In this document: positions 1 to 9,034 of the stretch, piece after piece
Layout of the letters: every line of letters starts with the position of its first letter
Position numbering within the stretch: the stretch's first letter is position 1
Assembly (NCBI GenBank): GCA_018396755.1
Contig: JAGTQM010000001.1
Span: 1-64,000 of the forward strand
Direction of reading: 5' to 3'
DNA: 64,000 bases
Source of the DNA: Candidatus Bathyarchaeota archaeon
Lineage (GTDB): Archaea; Thermoproteota; CALKCG01; B24
The notes under the pieces: model-generated
Databases searched by the model: none
Told to the model about the DNA's origin: nothing
The model's input: the letters and a program-made list of their open reading frames with translations, nothing else
Made by a program: the position numbers and the translations under genes

Positions 1-125
1 GAAAGCCACTGTTCAACAGGTCCCGCAACGATCTCAAATTTAACTCCATATTTCTCCTCAAAAACGTTAGCAGCTCCTCTGAGAGGTATAGCCGGAAGCC
101 CAGTTGAAAATACCTTAATGCTCAT
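1..125 (-). CDS. Partial CDS (truncated by window edge), N-terminus of a substrate-binding-like protein
   Basis: Minus-strand reading from ATG at 125: MSIKVFSTGLPAIPLRGAANVFEEKYGVKFEIVAGPVEQWL, resembling ModA/WtpA-type periplasmic binding folds. Confidence 0.5.
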   Translation of the reverse strand, partial: MSIKVFSTGLPAIPLRGAANVFEEKYGVKFEIVAGPVEQWL

Positions 126-306
126 TCCAGATAAGAGAATGAGAAGCAAAGTAATAAGCTTAACGCAACAGTCCAATTAAAAAGCAAACAAATAATGCAT
201 CGATGATTGCTAACTTAATACTAAGAGTTCACTGAGTTTAAGAGTTGTCATTAAAAAACATAATTGAAAAATAAAGGAGCGTGTATATTTTACTATCGGT
301 GTCCAT

Positions 307-1305
307 ATGAAGAAGTACGGTTTAGGTGTAGACATTGGGGCTACAAACTTAAGGGTTACTATTGGAAGTGAAACTGGAGAAATGCTGGCAAAGCTAATAG
401 AGGAGACGGATAGAAGTAGAGATCCCACCGCTATAAGCCGTCAGATATCGCGTATTATTAGAAGCCTTTGTAGAAGCCTAAATTTAAACGTTGAGGAGAT
501 GGTAGGAATAGGCATAGGGTCTATAGGTCCTCTTAATCTTAAGCGTGGTGGCATTGAACAGCCTGCCAACATTCCTGGGGTTGGCTTTATACCAATAGTT
601 AAACCTCTTGAAGAGGAGTTTAAACTTCCAGTTGTTTTACTTAACGATTGCGTAGCCGCAGTGGTAGGTGAAAAGTTTTACGGTGATGGAAAAACCGTGG
701 AAAACCTCATCTATATAACGATAAGCACGGGTATAGGTGCCGGGGTTTACGTTAATGGTAATCTACTTTTAGGTAAAGATGGGAATGCCCATGAAATTGG
801 ACACATAGTCATAGATTTCGATGGGAGACTCATCTGTGGATGCGGTAAGCGGGGACACTGGGAGGCCTACTGTTCCGGTAGAAACATACCGAACTACGTT
901 AGATATCTAGTTGAGAATAATCTAATAACGGGATTTGAAAAAAGCCTCCCGTATAAGCTTACCAGGGGAGACTGGTCTAAGATTTCAGCTAAAATGATCT
1001 ATGACTCCGCTAAGCAGGCCGATCGGTTCAGTCTAGAAGTCGTTAAGAGGATAGGCGTTTTAAATGCCATAGGTTTTGCCTCAGTAGTCGACGTCTACGA
1101 CCCCGAGCTTATAACAGTCGGAGGATCTGTTGCACTACATAACAGTGAACTAGTAATACCCTTCATCTTGCAACACATAGGGGAGTATTCGATAAACCGC
1201 GTTCCAGATATAAAACTTACGACGTTAAAAGACGATATAGTTCTCCACGGAGCTGTGGCAGCTGCTTTCAATCCACCCGAGGTATATTATAAACTAGTAA
1301 AGTGA
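307..1305 (+). CDS. ROK family sugar kinase / glucokinase
   Basis: ROK motifs GVDIGATNLR, ISTGIGAGVYVNG, HEIGHIVID and cysteine motif CGCGKRGHWEAYCSG. Confidence 0.9.
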   Translation: MKKYGLGVDIGATNLRVTIGSETGEMLAKLIEETDRSRDPTAISRQISRIIRSLCRSLNLNVEEMVGIGIGSIGPLNLKRGGIEQPANIPGVGFIPIVKPLEEEFKLPVVLLNDCVAAVVGEKFYGDGKTVENLIYITISTGIGAGVYVNGNLLLGKDGNAHEIGHIVIDFDGRLICGCGKRGHWEAYCSGRNIPNYVRYLVENNLITGFEKSLPYKLTRGDWSKISAKMIYDSAKQADRFSLEVVKRIGVLNAIGFASVVDVYDPELITVGGSVALHNSELVIPFILQHIGEYSINRVPDIKLTTLKDDIVLHGAVAAAFNPPEVYYKLVK

Positions 1306-1311
1306 ACATCT

Positions 1312-2375
1312 TTAAATGCGACCTTTCCATAACATTATGGGGATGGCCCCCCCACAATTTGAACATTTACCATCAGCCGTAATCTTAATGTCAACCTTGA
1401 AAATACCGACCCTCTTTATGAGAAGGTGCCCACAGTTTGGACAGTAGGTATTCTCATATTTATGCCCTGGAATGTTTCCTATATATGGATATTTAATGCC
1501 GAATCTTTTAGCCAGCTCATATGCTTCCTCAAGCTTTTCAACAGGTGTAGGTTGGGCTTTAAATTTATACGCTGGATAATAAGCGGTAAAGTGTATCGGA
1601 GTATCTACGCCTAAGTGTTTAATGTGGTTCTCAACGACTTCCTTCAATATGCTTTCATCGTCGTTAACACCTGGGATAACTAGATTAACTATTTCAACAT
1701 GCATACCCATGTTTTTTGCAGCTTCAGCGTTTCTCCATACGATAAAAACATCTGCTCCGCAGAATCTTCTGACAGCATCTGAGCCGCCTTTAACATCGAT
1801 CTTTATCGACTGAAGCCCTGCATCACGTAACATTTTCAAAGCTTCAATCGTCATATAACCATTGCTCACATAGTTCGTATATAAACTTGCGTTTAACGCT
1901 AGAGGGAAAACGTCAAGCGAATATTCGAAGAGAAGGGTGGGCTCGGTAAAAGATACGGAAATACCCTGACAACGACTTTTAACAGCCAAATCCACCAGCT
2001 CTCTAGGACTTATGTAGTTTGCTTTGGACGGGTCTGGCTTAAACTTTGAAAGTGTCCAGTTTTGACACCATGGACATGTGAAGTTGCAACCCCACGTGGA
2101 GAAAGTTAAAGCTCTTGTACCTGGATAGAAGTGGTATAGGGGTTTTCTAGAGGGCTACCTCTTCTGAGGCAGCCTTTCTCTATGGGATTTACAGACAACG
2201 CACTTATATCTCCGTAGACAACAGTATAAAGTGTTCCACCCATATTAACCCTCGTACCACAGAAGCCTGCAGACTCTTCAGGTATTAAACATCGCCTTTC
2301 GCATAGGAGGCATTTAACAAGACCTCCTCTAACACTTTCATATAAGAGGGCTTTACGTACTGTAGGCTTGTTCAC
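1312..2375 (-). pseudogene. AmrS / PflA-like radical SAM protein (AmmeMemoRadiSam type), frame interrupted by a short insertion
   Basis: ORF 2106-2375 (CLLCERRCLIPEESAGFCGTRVN...SVNPIEKG) and ORF 1312-1995 are two halves; the intervening DNA encodes KPLYHFYPGTRALTFSTWGCNFTCPWCQNWTLSKF in the downstream frame. Confidence 0.8.
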
Positions 2376-2970
2376 CTACACCCCCACCTTTAACTTTAAA
2401 GATTATTATCCCCCTTATCACTTCACGTTCGATCGATTTAAAACCGATCGAATACAGCATTCCATATACGTAGGAGGCTAAAAGCTCCGTCTCCTCCATA
2501 GAAAGCTGAGGAGCTACACATCTAATTGAAATAACGTCTCCGTTTTTATCTACGTAGACTTCATTCGCATCCCATACACTTACGTAAAGAATTTGCCGAA
2601 GACGTTCTACTAAGTTTTCACCACCCATCCTTGCCATCATGTATTTACCAAACCATGCACCAGCATCGTGAAATACTTGCATTAGTTCTTCTCTATTTGA
2701 ATGGTAAACCTTAGATATTAGATATCTAACGGCATTCCTGGGCATGGTTAGATTTCCACCTTCCCTACACATTTTGGTGAGCATGTATAGGTCTACGACT
2801 TCAGTTAATGTGAGTTTCATATCGTAAACTCTAACCGATTGCTCTAAAACCTCATTAACAAAAGTCGTTATGGTTTTACCTTCCCTATTGGCTATCCGAT
2901 TTATCTGGGAGAGTATATCTGCTCTAACCCATACAAGCCTTTTATCTTTAGACTGCTTCGGTAAAACCAT
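2353..2970 (-). CDS. Uncharacterised protein with RHH-like N-terminus, paralog of the next gene
   Basis: VWVRADILSQINRIANREGKTITTFVNEVLEQSVRVYDM resembles ribbon-helix-helix; C-terminal half aligns with ORF 2994-3566. Confidence 0.6.
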   Translation of the reverse strand: MVLPKQSKDKRLVWVRADILSQINRIANREGKTITTFVNEVLEQSVRVYDMKLTLTEVVDLYMLTKMCREGGNLTMPRNAVRYLISKVYHSNREELMQVFHDAGAWFGKYMMARMGGENLVERLRQILYVSVWDANEVYVDKNGDVISIRCVAPQLSMEETELLASYVYGMLYSIGFKSIEREVIRGIIIFKVKGGGVGEQAYST

Positions 2971-2993
2971 TCTCTACCACTTGTCTCAATATA

Positions 2994-3566
2994 TTATCGA
3001 TTGACCTCGCTCTTAAGGTTTAGAGAAATCACACCCCTGGTGACGTAGCGTTTAATTGCTTTAAAGCCCATGGATGCGGCTAAACCCTCAAACATACTGG
3101 CTAAAACCAGCGTGTAAGACTCTGAAAATCTTGGACCTATACATCTAATCGTTATTTCTCCATAATTTTCAGTAATTGAAACTTCTGACGCAGTCCAAGC
3201 GACTTCGCTAATAACCGTTCTAAGAAGATCTACTGGTTTAAAGTTTGGAAGCTGCGCCCCCAAAACCTTACCATACCACTCTCCGAGTTTGAAAAATGAG
3301 CTGACAACATTCTTACTTTTGACAACACCATCTAGAGCCTTATATGCAAGGTCTTCAGGCAGTGGGATGAAACCCAAGTTCTTAAGGTTTTTTGCCACCA
3401 TGTAGGAGTTTACAACATCTTCAATTCTAACATCCATCTTGTGAAGTTTCAAAGCCTGCTCGAGGATGTTGTTTAAAAAACCATACACCGTCTGATTTCT
3501 AGACTTGGCTATCTTAGATAATTCTTCAACCAAATCCGCCCTAGCCGCTAAGAGCTTTCTAGGCAA
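2994..3566 (-). CDS. Uncharacterised protein with RHH-like N-terminus, paralog of the previous gene
   Basis: AARADLVEELSKIAKSRNQTVYGFLNNILEQALKLHKM; shared GEWYGK / WTASEVSI / ITIRCIGP motifs with neighbour. Confidence 0.6.
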   Translation of the reverse strand: MPRKLLAARADLVEELSKIAKSRNQTVYGFLNNILEQALKLHKMDVRIEDVVNSYMVAKNLKNLGFIPLPEDLAYKALDGVVKSKNVVSSFFKLGEWYGKVLGAQLPNFKPVDLLRTVISEVAWTASEVSITENYGEITIRCIGPRFSESYTLVLASMFEGLAASMGFKAIKRYVTRGVISLNLKSEVNR

Positions 3567-3656
3567 AATACCACCTGATCACAAATGTATACAATTGTTT
3601 GTTTTTACATATATTTATTAACATTCTTTTACAAATTCATTGAAAAAAGGTACTTT

Positions 3657-5306
3657 TTAACTCATAGAAATAGCTTCTTTAAGTCTATTAAGGACCCATC
3701 CCTTATTCAACATCGCAAGATACGGAGCTATCCTAGGTCCGCTAACCCTCCCGAAAAATATCAGGTAAAGTGCTTTAAACAGCCTCTGAGATTCACCTTT
3801 TGAAATAGCAGATGTAAAACGCATCATAGTCTGTTTAATTGCTTCCTCACCCCATTCAATTGACTCGAAAAGCTCTATGAGTTTTTTAAGTAGATCCTTA
3901 TCATCGCTACTTAAAGAAGACTTAAGTTCAAACGGGAGACTCTCCAATAGTCTAACACGGAATTCACTAGGAGCATAGAGTTTAAGCCAATTTAATGCTC
4001 TTCTTAATCTGGATTCCATCCTAGAAGCGGATAATGGATCTGGGTCTTTTAGAAGAACCCCCGTAGATTTCAACCGTCTTATAGCGTTTTCAAGTAGATC
4101 TTCCTCTGGAAGGGTTTGCACTAGTATAACGGCGTGAAGATATTTCAATTGGAAGGGCATCTCCCTAGGAATAGACTTTAATTGAGAAAGTTCAAAACTC
4201 CTCTTCATGGTTGCGATTTCCCAGCTCTCTTTATCTAGCTTTTCAACACCATAATAAACACGTTCAGCAAAATCGTACAACTCAACATAGTGGTATACTT
4301 GGTCTAAGCTTAGAGCCAGTCTCTTCATACAATCATTAATAATGTAGTAGTATCTGAGAACCTCAGGCTCAGCCACTTTAACCCAATCTTCAGGAGTAAA
4401 ACCTATAAAGTCGCTACTTCCCATGTCACCGAGGTCTTTCCCTCCAACCACATATCCAACCCATTCATAGGCTACTCCAATTGGAGGCTTAAACCTTAAC
4501 GCATTAACAGCGAGGTCTACACAACTATCTCTAGATCCGCCTGGCGTGGCATGGTCTTTACCGTAGGGTTCAAACATGACTTTCAAGGCTTTCCAGATAG
4601 CCGTCCATTCAAGTCTCCAATTAAGCTTGCCATCTTCCATACTACACCAGTCACTATAGCCACAGTTTTTACAAACATACTTGATTTTATATGCTTCCAA
4701 GTCTACTTCCAACGGCTCAGCGGAATCTATCCTAAGGCAGTTTCCACATAGCGGGTCATAGGGTATCCAATTTTCAGGGTATGGCCTCCTACCTCTATAC
4801 TTGTTTATAATCGCTCTAACATCTTCCTTTTTTAGGAGAATTTCACGTAGAACCTCCTTCATAGAATCCATTTTATAAAGCTGAGTTGTCGTGTAAACCT
4901 CTACGTATTTGGCGAAATCGTGGAGATAGCCCCCAAAATTTTTCCAATAGTGTTCAACCCAATTCCGATGACAGTCCTCCGGATCTGGAACATCCATCAA
5001 CCGCCAACCTTTATATCTTGAAGCTTCCTCAGAATTTTTGAATGCTCTAAGCTGAGTGTCTTTACCCTTCCAATTATCCTGAGTATATAGGACTAGAAGG
5101 TGGCGGACATTCCTACCACGTTCTTCAAGTATTCTTCTAACAGCATCTACAAGGACTATTTCCCCCCTTAGACGGCCTACATGCTGCAGACCTGAAACAG
5201 ATAAACCACCGTTACATATGATTTCTCCAGTAAGCCCCCAGTACTGTTCAATATCATTGGCTACTTTATCTATCCAGTGGATGGGGGGAGACGTCAAGTC
5301 TTTCAA
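3657..5306 (-). CDS. lysS: Lysyl-tRNA synthetase, class I
   Basis: HVGRLRGE (HIGH-like), GKDHATPGGSRDS, class I LysRS architecture with central zinc-binding cysteines. Confidence 0.85.
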   Translation of the reverse strand: MKDLTSPPIHWIDKVANDIEQYWGLTGEIICNGGLSVSGLQHVGRLRGEIVLVDAVRRILEERGRNVRHLLVLYTQDNWKGKDTQLRAFKNSEEASRYKGWRLMDVPDPEDCHRNWVEHYWKNFGGYLHDFAKYVEVYTTTQLYKMDSMKEVLREILLKKEDVRAIINKYRGRRPYPENWIPYDPLCGNCLRIDSAEPLEVDLEAYKIKYVCKNCGYSDWCSMEDGKLNWRLEWTAIWKALKVMFEPYGKDHATPGGSRDSCVDLAVNALRFKPPIGVAYEWVGYVVGGKDLGDMGSSDFIGFTPEDWVKVAEPEVLRYYYIINDCMKRLALSLDQVYHYVELYDFAERVYYGVEKLDKESWEIATMKRSFELSQLKSIPREMPFQLKYLHAVILVQTLPEEDLLENAIRRLKSTGVLLKDPDPLSASRMESRLRRALNWLKLYAPSEFRVRLLESLPFELKSSLSSDDKDLLKKLIELFESIEWGEEAIKQTMMRFTSAISKGESQRLFKALYLIFFGRVSGPRIAPYLAMLNKGWVLNRLKEAISMS

Positions 5307-5620
5307 ACCTCCTTAACCACGAGTAGACTTATAATGGACAATACGGTGAATAGTAGAGCTACGTATGATAAAAATGCAGTCATAATGTTCCCGGGGATCG
5401 TGGAAATCCAAAGGAAGACAACCAAGTAGAGTATAGAAGTAGCCAGAGTTAAAGGTTTAAAGAATTTATCAAATTTCATAGATAAAACTGATGAGGAGAA
5501 GCCCACCATTCCTAATATGAGTATATGAGGGGTTATACTTGGATAGATGCCTAAAACTGTCACGATAAGACTTAGACATAATGGTATAGTGAACAGTTTC
5601 TTATAGATTCTAACCACCAT
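5303..5620 (-). CDS. Small hydrophobic membrane protein
   Basis: 105-aa ORF with several hydrophobic stretches; overlaps lysS start by 4 nt. Confidence 0.5.
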   Translation of the reverse strand: MVVRIYKKLFTIPLCLSLIVTVLGIYPSITPHILILGMVGFSSSVLSMKFDKFFKPLTLATSILYLVVFLWISTIPGNIMTAFLSYVALLFTVLSIISLLVVKEV

Positions 5621-5731
5621 AACAGACTATGCTCTACTTACGTATAAAAATATAAAGCTTATCTTAACTAAATCATTCGCATTAACCTAATTTTAAGATA
5701 CGACTCTTTTTCCAATTTAAGCAGATATAAG

Positions 5732-6610
5732 CTAGCGTAGGAGATTTTCCATTGTAATCAATAGCGACTTCAGCCTGTTATCTCTAACAGTAATGCTGGG
5801 ATGTATTTCACCTGGAACCTCTAAACTTAGTAATCCATCATATTGGATACTTTTAAAACTATCAATAACACTTTTCCAATCTATGCTACCTCTCAACGGA
5901 GAGAGGTGTTGATCTCCAGATCCATCATTATCATTTATATGCGTAGCATATAGAAGGCTGTTGAACTCTTTCACAGCATTAGCTATATCCAATCCCTGAT
6001 AATTTGCATGCCCAGTATCGAGGCAAATACCTGCGATATCTGGGTCTGTAGCTTCACATATTTTCTTGATTTCATCGATCGTAGAGCCGTACCTGGCTGG
6101 GTATTTTAAGAAACGAATGTCTTTAAGTTTTTCAGGTTTAAAGTCAAATATGTTCTCTATAGCGATTCTTATACATCTATCCTTCGCAAACTTAGCAATC
6201 GATTTGAAGCTTTCAACATTGAGTTTTTCCAGTGTTTTCAAATCATCTAATGTTTTCGCTTGCATTGAGCCTGGGTGCTCAACGAGGACGGGTACATTGA
6301 GTTTATAACAGTATTCGATCCATCTACACGTTCTCTCTACGCATATTCTTCTAACTGTTTCGTCTCTGCAAACTATGCTGTATGTTTCAGTCCAATCCAA
6401 ACTTGGACCATGCATTTGAAGAGCCGCAACACCTAGGCTATCTGCAGCTTCCCTAATATTTTTGAAAGTAGATTCAGAACATCCTCTTTCAATCGCCAGA
6501 ATATGCTCAAAACTATACTCTACATATTTAAAACCATGATCGTTTAACCTTGACAACGCCGTTGTTAAATCTAAATCTCCGTAGAAATTTGTCCAAATAC
6601 CATATTTCAT
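5732..6610 (-). CDS. Sugar phosphate isomerase/epimerase (xylose isomerase-like TIM barrel)
   Basis: GICLDTGHANYQG, ATHINDNDGSGDQH, LSLEVPG motifs. Confidence 0.8.
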   Translation of the reverse strand: MKYGIWTNFYGDLDLTTALSRLNDHGFKYVEYSFEHILAIERGCSESTFKNIREAADSLGVAALQMHGPSLDWTETYSIVCRDETVRRICVERTCRWIEYCYKLNVPVLVEHPGSMQAKTLDDLKTLEKLNVESFKSIAKFAKDRCIRIAIENIFDFKPEKLKDIRFLKYPARYGSTIDEIKKICEATDPDIAGICLDTGHANYQGLDIANAVKEFNSLLYATHINDNDGSGDQHLSPLRGSIDWKSVIDSFKSIQYDGLLSLEVPGEIHPSITVRDNRLKSLLITMENLLR

Positions 6611-6742
6611 TCTGCCACCAGATGAATATCAGTATTCCTTAAAGTAAAATAACTTTCTAATGTTAGATGAAAAATATAAGTTTTTATTGTAAACCTACAC
6701 CTTATGAGTTGGTAATAAGATCAGATGTATGAGGTTTAGCCT

Positions 6743-7630
6743 ATGAGCTATGAGGAACTTTATACTTCTAAAACGCTAAGGTTTTTAGAGGTTGCTGACG
6801 TGTACGAGCCCAAGTACGCTATTCTAGGAGTGCCATATGATGGGACTGCTACCTTTAGATCTGGGTCAAGATTTGCACCCAACGCTATTAGGGAGGCTTC
6901 AGTGAACATTGAAACTTATAGTTTGAGGGCTGGATTAGATGCTTCAAACCTGGCGATTAAAGACATGGGAAATCTTAACGTGGCTCAAGACATCTATGAA
7001 ACTCTTAGAAGGCTCAGCTTCGTATTAGAAGAACAGTTGTCTAAAGGCTTAAAAACCGTAATATTCGGAGGGGAGCATACGTTAACTTTAGGAGCTGTAG
7101 AAGCTGCAAGTAGAAGTGACGACTTAACAGTAATCTGTTTCGATGCGCATATGGATTTTAGGGATGAGTATTTAGGCTCTAAGGTAAACCATGCAACAGT
7201 CATGCGGAGGGTTTCTGAGAAACTAGGGATAGATAAGATTATGGAGATAGGGGTTAGAGCGTTTTCAGGAGAAGAAGCGAACTATGCTAAGCAATCTGGA
7301 CTTAAATTTCTAACAAGTTTAGATGTTAGTAGAAGATTAGATTATGTCTTAGAAGAAGTTGGAAGGTGGACTCGAAGTGCTGAAAGACTCTATATAACCA
7401 TAGATTTAGATGTTCTAGATCCGTCTCAGGCGCCAGGAGTTGAAAATCCAGAACCCGAGGGGTTAACGTTAACTCAACTACTCGACATTTTATGGACAAT
7501 CTGCAACGCTAAAGTAATTGCAATCGACATAGTTGAGCTTTCACCTCCTTACGATAACGGAATAACAGCCATTCAAGCAGCTAAAATTGCCGCTGAGAGC
7601 ATCTGTTTGATTGAAGCTAAAAACCTATAA
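6743..7630 (+). CDS. speB: Agmatinase / arginase family ureohydrolase
   Basis: GGEHTLTLG, DAHMDFRDE, TIDLDVLDPSQAPGVENPEPEG. Confidence 0.9.
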   Translation: MSYEELYTSKTLRFLEVADVYEPKYAILGVPYDGTATFRSGSRFAPNAIREASVNIETYSLRAGLDASNLAIKDMGNLNVAQDIYETLRRLSFVLEEQLSKGLKTVIFGGEHTLTLGAVEAASRSDDLTVICFDAHMDFRDEYLGSKVNHATVMRRVSEKLGIDKIMEIGVRAFSGEEANYAKQSGLKFLTSLDVSRRLDYVLEEVGRWTRSAERLYITIDLDVLDPSQAPGVENPEPEGLTLTQLLDILWTICNAKVIAIDIVELSPPYDNGITAIQAAKIAAESICLIEAKNL

Positions 7631-9017
7631 TTCTGAAGGCCCTTAAAAGCTGCTTTCCTTCTTCTGTCAATTTGTATACGCGTCTACCGTTTAAATTGAA
7701 ACTTTCAACATAACCTCTCTTCTCCAAATCTTGGAGATGTTGATAGACAGCTTGTGGGCTGATAATGCCTTTTAGAGATTTCCAAATAGAGTATCCATGT
7801 TTCTCACCTTTAGAAAGAGAGGTGAGTATACGGAATTTCATGCTTGTTTCAAAGCTCATTTCAAACATTCGTTTTCTGTAGCTCATAGATTCAAATATAT
7901 TTGGTACTTTTAAGCCACTTCCCGTGAGAATACATACGATTTTTTCATCTGAGCTTAAAATTCCCTCCCTTGAAAGCTTCATGAGAGCTGCAACTGTCGA
8001 TGAACTTGACGGCTCAACAAATAAGCCTTCGAACCTAGCCAGCATTTTCTCAGCTTTAAATATTTCATCATCTCTAACTGAAACCGCTATACCTCCTTCT
8101 CTCAGAATTTTAAGGACTTTAACGCCATATGCTGGTTTTCTAACTAGTATTGCACTTGCTCTGGTTTCAGGGCTGGTCGGCTTTACAAGTTCGGAATTCC
8201 TCCTGAAAGCTTCTACGATAGGAGCACATCCTTCAGACTGAACAGCTAGAAACTTGGGGATTTCGCTAGTAAAGCCCAACTTCTTAAGCTCTGTAAATCC
8301 CTTCCAGATAGAAAAGAGGCAACTTCCACTTCCAACTGGAGCTACAATAACATCCGGCACTTCTCCCAGCTGTTCCCAAGTCTCATAACTGATCGTTTTC
8401 TGAGCCTCTATGCTTAGAGGATTTAATTCAGGGGTTGCTTGATATGCATTCTGCTCTTCAGCAAGTTTAGCTACCTTATCTATTGCTTCATCTAAATACG
8501 TGCCATATTCGCTAAGTTCAGACCCGTAGATTAGAAGCTGAAGGATTTTACCTTCATCAACGTTTTTAGGTACAATAACTTTACAGTTTAAACGGGTTTT
8601 AGCAGCGTAGGCGGCTAGACTAACACCCATATTGCCATCTGAAGCCGCTATGAGCGTTTTAAAACCCGTTTTATACGCCCATGTAACCATGAGGGAGGCG
8701 GCTCTATCTCTAAAAGAACCAGTCGGATTTCTTGATTCATCTTTGAGGTATAGTTTTCTAAGCTTAAGAGCATTTCCGAGATTTTCCGCCTTGACTAGAG
8801 GCGTATATCCCTCCATTAATGAAGCGAAATTCCAATCGCTTGGTACTGGGAGGACAGATCTATATCTCCACATAGAGTTAACATTATCGAAGTGGATTTT
8901 CCCAGCGTCTAAGTCATCACTGAGGACAAATTCAAGCATCCCTTTACATTTCGGACAACCAACCCAAGGTTTGGTCGGGAGATATGGAAAGCCGCATTTT
9001 CCACATATAAGCTCCAT
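7617..9017 (-). CDS. Threonine synthase-like PLP enzyme with C-terminal winged-helix domain
   Basis: Zn-ribbon N-terminus, KDESRNPTGSFRDRAA PLP-lysine motif, GSGSCLFSIWKGF; C-terminal 90 aa PadR/ArsR-like (GEKHGYSIWKSLKGIISPQAVYQHLQDLEKRGYVES). Confidence 0.85.
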   Translation of the reverse strand: MELICGKCGFPYLPTKPWVGCPKCKGMLEFVLSDDLDAGKIHFDNVNSMWRYRSVLPVPSDWNFASLMEGYTPLVKAENLGNALKLRKLYLKDESRNPTGSFRDRAASLMVTWAYKTGFKTLIAASDGNMGVSLAAYAAKTRLNCKVIVPKNVDEGKILQLLIYGSELSEYGTYLDEAIDKVAKLAEEQNAYQATPELNPLSIEAQKTISYETWEQLGEVPDVIVAPVGSGSCLFSIWKGFTELKKLGFTSEIPKFLAVQSEGCAPIVEAFRRNSELVKPTSPETRASAILVRKPAYGVKVLKILREGGIAVSVRDDEIFKAEKMLARFEGLFVEPSSSSTVAALMKLSREGILSSDEKIVCILTGSGLKVPNIFESMSYRKRMFEMSFETSMKFRILTSLSKGEKHGYSIWKSLKGIISPQAVYQHLQDLEKRGYVESFNLNGRRVYKLTEEGKQLLRAFRIIGF

Positions 9018-9034
9018 TTGAATATCAAAATAAG

